A stretch of 64,000 nucleotides of DNA from Spongospora subterranea (taxonomy: Eukaryota; Endomyxa; Phytomyxea; Plasmodiophorida; Plasmodiophoridae). Made by a program: the position numbers and the translations under genes. Every line of letters starts with the position of its first letter. Positions within the stretch are counted from its first letter, which is position 1. Location: the NCBI GenBank assembly GCA_900404475.1, contig OUQQ01000003.1, positions 57,059 to 121,058 on the forward strand. The letters are read 5' to 3'. The notes beneath the pieces are model-generated. The model was not told where the DNA came from and ran no database searches. It saw only the letters and a program-made list of their open reading frames with translations. Shown in pieces: positions 59,759-64,000 of the stretch.

Positions 59759-61111
59759 ATGACGGGTGTTGAACAAGGGTCGTCTGATCAACGGGAAGAG
59801 TCGGTAGTGACATCGTTCGACGCCGATCCCGACGTAGATCCGGCGAAGCCAGCAGCAGCTCAGGCTCCGTCCTCCTCCTCAGAAACCCGGTGCAGGCGAC
59901 TATTCATCGGCGGGCTGTCGTGGGATACGTCCGATGACAAGTTTAGGCAGTATTTCGAACAGTTTGGGCCTATTGAGGAATCCATCATTATGCGAGATAA
60001 GATGACAGGACAATCTCGTGGATTCGGATTCGTCACATTTCAGAGCGCCGATCCGGTCCAGATGGTGCTATCCCAGAGTCTAGAATTAGATGGTCGCCAG
60101 ATCGATCCCAAACTTGCAGTCAGAAAAGAAGAAATGGATAAACGCAACACGACCGTTCTTCCTCCCCGAGAGACGACAGATCGGAAAATCTTCGTCGGAT
60201 CGATATCGCCTGAAGTCACGCAGGATTCATTCAAGGAATATTTCGAGTCGTTCGGGCCCATCCAGGAGGCGGTTGTGATGAAAGGATATGGATTCGTAAG
60301 GTTTCAGGAGCAGTCGTCGGTCGAAGCCGTATTAAGCCATCCCGAGCACACGATAATGGGCCATAAAGTTGAGCCGCAAAGAGCAGTTCATCGTCGGGGG
60401 AGCGAGCGAAGGCCGGAACGCCGCGATGATTATGGTTATGGAGCCCAACGTGGCCCACAATCGGATAGATACGGCAGCCATGGCGGTAGGGGTAATTGGG
60501 GACCAAACGAGTATCGCGAACCCCATTACCCTCGTCGCGATCCTTACGATTATCGTCACGATCACGATCGCTACGGTCCATACGATAGTAGCCGTACTCC
60601 AGGATACGATAGACGTGCTATGTACGAGTCGCGATACGCCCCTGAACCATATGACAGTCGGGCGCCGGCCGGTTCACCTTACGATCAGTATGCCGATTAT
60701 GAGCCGCCATATTCATCAGGCCCTTCAACTGGTTAGTGACAGGAACGTTTTCGTTAGCCCATTTTAGATTTTTGAGGGGGTAGTACTACCCGTTGATTGT
60801 AGCATTACTCAGTATGAAACTTTTTGTAATTAGGTCGACACGGATACTACGCCGATAGCTCATATTCGGATTACCCGCCGGCCGTTCAACCTCATCGCGG
60901 ATCCTATGCCACAGCGGAACCGCCCTACGAATACAATGATCGTTCCTATACGGGTAGTGCCGATCCCTACGTTGGCGCCGAATATGGTCGAGATTCGTAT
61001 AGCGCGGCACCGAACGAACCGCAGGCAAGGGGCGGGTCGTACCCGCGAGGTGCACCGCCAGCAGGGCAATCTCGGGCCGGTTCCCGGTACGATCCCTACC
61101 CTAGAACGTAG
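59759..61111 (+). CDS. hnRNP A/B-type two-RRM RNA-binding protein
   Basis: Nuclear RNA-binding protein of the hnRNP A/B-DAZAP1-Musashi group. ATG 59759. RRM1 has RNP2 LFIGGL and RNP1 RGFGFVTF. RRM2 has RNP2 KIFVGSI and RNP1-like GYGFVRF, but about 8-10 residues are missing between them. The tail is Tyr/Arg/Gly/Pro rich (DDYGYGAQRGPQSDRYGSHG; YEPPYSSGP; AEYGRDSYSAAPNEPQARGG), a low-complexity domain. Two exons: 59759-60733 and about 60834-61111, with an intron of about 100 bases that is long for this window and keeps the frame. About 415 residues. Expected roles are splicing or mRNA localisation. Convergent with SMG9. Confidence 0.9.
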
Positions 61112-61372
61112 ATTTGCAAATAACCACTATGATTTATCATCTACAATAAAACCATTGCACACCTGAAAATGTGCAGTTGCATGCTTATCAATGTTGAGGA
61201 AAGCGATAATAACTGCAGACACATGTTTTTACTCCATTATCGCTTGCGCGCTTAGCACTTTATTATACATCGCATTCGCTTTCGAACATCGAATTTCATC
61301 CCAGATGCGTACAGTTGCCCGAAACCTGAGCATGCCTTAGTTGCTATGTTTTCCGAACGGCGAGCAAGGGGC
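61112..61372. other. Short gap between convergent hnRNP and SMG9 genes
   Basis: Contains a polyadenylation-like AATAAAA at 61146 for the hnRNP gene. GGGGCTCAACA is tandemly duplicated at 61370-61387 at the SMG9 end. Confidence 0.4.
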
Positions 61373-62626
61373 TCAACAGGGGCTCAACACTAACCATGAT
61401 GCGTATGATTCTCCCGTCACGAACGCATCCTTCATTAGCGTCGTGACCAGTTCACCAAGCTCGTCCATGCAAAGGTTGTAGATGTCAGCGCACGATTCAT
61501 CAGGGACAAAAAACAGATCGAGCCCGGACGAGTTTAGGTTGAGACCAAGCAACTCATTGCAGATCGGCGATTTCTGATCGGGGAAGTATTGCCCATCTAG
61601 AGTCATTCGAATGTGTTTGTGCATCCGTCGCCATTCTCTTTCAGAAAACGACTCCATGGGAACTTTGGTGTACACGAAAATACACCTGGGATGATGGTAA
61701 ATATTCGGAAATCCAAGTTGCTGACCGCCTATAACAAAACATGTTTACGAGGGTTTCAATGGCGAACAAACAATGTACCAGCAATCTTGAGCATTGACCC
61801 AGCAGAGAGAGTACTCAATGTGGAATCGTCACTAAAACGGTCTTGAACAACCAACACGAGGTTCGATACCGATAGAATGAGCGACGACAGCTCGATTGTG
61901 TGAAAGAGCTCGAGCTGTCCCAGCGATGAATACCCATGGGGGGGCGATATGCCCGAGTTCATCAAGGACAGCAAGATGGCGGGAGAGTTGATCGGCTACA
62001 AAAAAACGCCATGTGAGAAATACAGCGAGTTTCAGAAATCGGACACTAAATATTGAGCCCACTTGAGAGTCCAGCAAAATCGACGACGTAGCGCCACGAA
62101 TAAATAGGGCATCGATCCCCGTTGTCATTGGAGCGCCATTGGCAAGTGAGACGCCGTTGTGGACGAGGAACTCGGGTTGATCCGACCTCATGCTTCTCGC
62201 GACCTGGGACATAATTCGGGATTTACCAACCGCCTCAGTTCCAATGACACCGCAGACACTGAAATCTGTCGGTTCGTCACCAATGACCTGCGATAAAACC
62301 ACGATATGAACGGGAAATCCGCACGATCAAACGGGAATTACGTCGTCGGGATTTCGCAACGGTCTTAGAGCATTATCTAGGATTGATATCGGGCCAGATT
62401 TGAGGGATTTCGGCTGCAATAACCGGCGAGGTGTTAGAACGGCTGTGGGAGCAACATTCGACAACGGCGGTCGGGATGTGTCCGTTGGCGCATTCGGTGG
62501 TGTGATGGAGGATTTGGAGAGAATACGCCTGACAGGAAGGGGTGGAGTAGGGCTGGTGGCGATCGACGACGCGCGACGAGTTCCCGATGGGCGCGGAGGT
62601 CCGCCGCGGCCGCCGCGATTCGACAT
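61373..62626 (-). CDS. SMG9: SMG9, nonsense-mediated decay kinase-complex subunit
   Basis: SMG9 binds SMG8 and regulates the SMG1 kinase that phosphorylates UPF1. From ATG 62626 a disordered Arg/Pro/Ser-rich region (MSNRGGRGGPPRPSGTRRAS) leads to the G-like domain: VIGDEPTDFSVCGVIGTEAV, P-loop-like GTEAVGKSRIM, TTGIDALFIRG, SILLDSQPINSPAILLSLMN, LSSLILSVSNLVLVVQDRFS and the C-terminal part FVYTKVPMESFSEREWRRM, LNSSGLDLFFVPD. The match to SMG9 motifs (FLDTQPILSPSILDHL, VVIVVQDWF, LFLVPF) is clear. Introns at about 62327-62300, 62055-61999 and 61845-61680 (the last may contain a further exon). About 340 residues, shorter than vertebrate SMG9. Confidence 0.88.
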
Positions 62627-63023
62627 GTGATGTCAATATTGGTGGACGGCCACCGCCATCGTCATCGACTCGATAACCGTGTCCGATCATCTTCATGTTT
62701 CTCGTCAGACGATCAACGAACATCCCCACACGACTTATGTTCAACCGAACATATCTCGTATAAACAGGTAGTCAACCCATTATCATCCAGGACACGACCA
62801 AGACTTCGTTCAGACCCCCCAATTCATCATCAAATTCCTTCTCAAACAAAGCAGTATTTTTTTCTGAACCACGGGCCATTGTATTCTACATCGAATATCA
62901 TGATGTCGCTGAAATCTGTGTTTAGATCGTGGAACATAAAATAAGGAGCTTTGGGCAGTAAAGTCACGACATGAATTCACCGTTTTATTTGATGAACGGC
63001 ATTGTGTGAACCAGTCCGCCTTT
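62627..63023. other. Intergenic upstream of SMG9
   Basis: One plus frame of 105 codons (62627-62944) is open but Arg/His/Ser rich without domain content; probably the SMG9 promoter and chance coding. Confidence 0.35.
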
Positions 63024-63255
63024 AGGTGATAGCAGGGGCGAAACGACCAGGTTCCGGAGCTTTGTTTGGTCAGACATCTGCTGGCGTGGATCCATCTAAC
63101 ACCCAGCTCAATTGGAGAGTATCTGTTCCTTAACCGTAATGGGGGGATGACGGAATACTCTCCAATTGAACTAAGTGTTAGATCGATTCACGCCAGCAGA
63201 TGTCTGACCAAACAAAGCTCCGAAACCTGGTCGTTCCGCCAAATCATCACCTGCT
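63024..63255. repeat. Long hairpin: inverted repeat with arms of about 85-105 bases
   Basis: Left arm AACGACCAGGTTCCGGAGCT, TTGTTTGGTCAGACATCTGC, ... CTCAATTGGAGAGTAT (63042-63123) is complemented by ATACTCTCCAATTGA, ..., GCAGATGTCTGACCAAACAA, AGCTCCGAAACCTGGTCGTT (63152-63237). Pairing near 85-90%, loop about 28 bases. Fainter matches continue outward (ATCACCT, GGCGAAACG/CGTTCCGCC). Confidence 0.9.
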
Positions 63256-63319
63256 TGAAGGCTTCGGTCGGGCAGGTAATCTCTTGGCAAATCCAGCTTG
63301 CAACAAATCAACAATTCTG

Positions 63320-63693
63320 ATTGACATGACAGAACCAGCAACCGACATTCGACGACGATGCGAATTAATGAGACTATTGACGCAATTCAAATTACCAACG
63401 AAGCTGTTCCTCTGGCCCCTTGTTTCGTATCCAGCGAAACCCACCAGGAAGAGACGGATCGGAAACAATCTGACATTCAGAAACTCGAGCAAGGTAAGAA
63501 AGTCGCAGGTTCAAAACTGCAGATTGGGGTATCAGAAATCATCTACGTGTGCGATGAAGCTGCAGCCATGGCTGGAGAAATATGGCGCTGTTCTACGGTG
63601 GCTTGCCAGGCCAACAAAAGCGCCGCACCCCTGAAGTGCCATGTGCCTATCCAATTGATTGACCGACACCAGTTCAGAGGAATCAGATTCTGA
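63320..63693 (+). CDS. Possible gene at the window edge
   Basis: Two overlapping plus frames are open. One (from ATG 63358) reads MRINETIDAIQITNEAVPLA, CFVSSETHQEETDRKQSDIQ and, read through or after a GTAAGA donor at 63497, SEIIYVCDEAAAMAGEIWRC to a stop at 63693. The other (from 63326) reads MTEPATDIRRRCELMRLLTQ. The hydrophilic helical part recalls prefoldin- or COMMD-like small proteins, but I cannot assign it. It begins just after the hairpin. Confidence 0.3.
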
Positions 63694-64000
63694 GATTCTC
63701 CAAAAAGAAAATGAAATGTAATCAAAACAGACCAGATTTGTTCCGACCTTTACGGGGGCAATGCAGAAGTGTGATTTGGTCCAGGTGCGGTGGATTTGAG
63801 ACGGACACGTGCTGCTTGCGCTGTACAAAGCGGCCTCTGGAATGTCTGACATCGGTTTCATCTGTACCAAGCGATTTGAGACCATATGAATAAGAATGGA
63901 GCGACAGACCCAATGGTTGAAAACACCGGACATTAACCCCTGATGAAACTCCGTATGATCTATAATATAGATCATTGGACGGAAACACCTCTCACATACT

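Noticed and set aside
60231..60767. Antisense and alternate frames of about 116-132 codons over the hnRNP gene
   Set aside because: They arise from its repetitive Arg/Tyr/Asp codons; the RRM motifs fix the real frame.

Overview
This window is nuclear DNA of a eukaryote, most likely a small, compact animal genome. Genes lie close together on both strands and their coding sequence is cut by many very short GT-AG introns: about 45-70 bases wherever a conserved protein lets me place both ends. The gene set fits an animal with cilia. It includes a BBS5 orthologue, a kinesin-3 with FHA and PH domains, a DENND4/Crag-type Rab exchange factor, SMG9, GTPBP1/2, TMEM234, Rab1, Bet1, ISCU and an intronless alpha-tubulin. 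I cannot place it in a phylum from sequence alone; a nematode, larvacean, rotifer, orthonectid or similar miniaturised lineage would all fit. Most genes were recognised by joining exons by eye on conserved protein motifs, so exon edges in poorly conserved parts are approximate.

Layout. 1-8.2 kb: the 3' end of a GTPBP1/2 translational GTPase gene, then RBM34 (minus), the PP2A scaffold subunit (plus) and an F-box/kelch protein (minus). 8.5-9.3 kb: tRNA-Gln(TTG) with an upstream element and a long intergenic stretch. 10.3-14.6 kb: DENND4. 14.6-20.4 kb: a mostly unresolved region holding an open frame broken by two TGA codons, a Bot1p/mS45-like mitochondrial protein and tRNA-Arg(ACG). 21.5-26.9 kb: an armadillo-plus-TPR membrane protein, a beta-propeller-like protein and Rab1. 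27-34 kb: tandem repeats, TMEM234, several small unknown genes, a small four-helix membrane protein and a large foldback repeat. 34.2-42.3 kb: BBS5, alpha-tubulin, ISCU, a polynucleotide-kinase-like protein and a multi-pass membrane protein. 42.8-48.3 kb: small lineage-specific genes, Bet1, a putatively myristoylated coiled-coil protein and a lysine-methyltransferase-like prot. 49.3-58.6 kb: a POLQ/HELQ-type helicase and kinesin-3. 58.7-64 kb: inverted-repeat elements, an hnRNP A/B-type protein, SMG9 and a long hairpin.

How the genes relate. Most are independent housekeeping genes rather than one pathway. Several themes recur: ER-Golgi and membrane traffic (Rab1, Bet1, DENND4), cilia and microtubules (BBS5, alpha-tubulin, kinesin-3), RNA metabolism (RBM34, hnRNP, SMG9, GTPBP) and DNA repair (POLQ/HELQ-type helicase, kinase with a PNK fold). 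ISCU and the kinase gene are tail to tail with about 8 bases between stop codons. The most unusual non-coding signals are a two-part element at matched spacing upstream of both tRNA genes (with a third, orphan copy near 20.7 kb) and four inverted-repeat or foldback structures.
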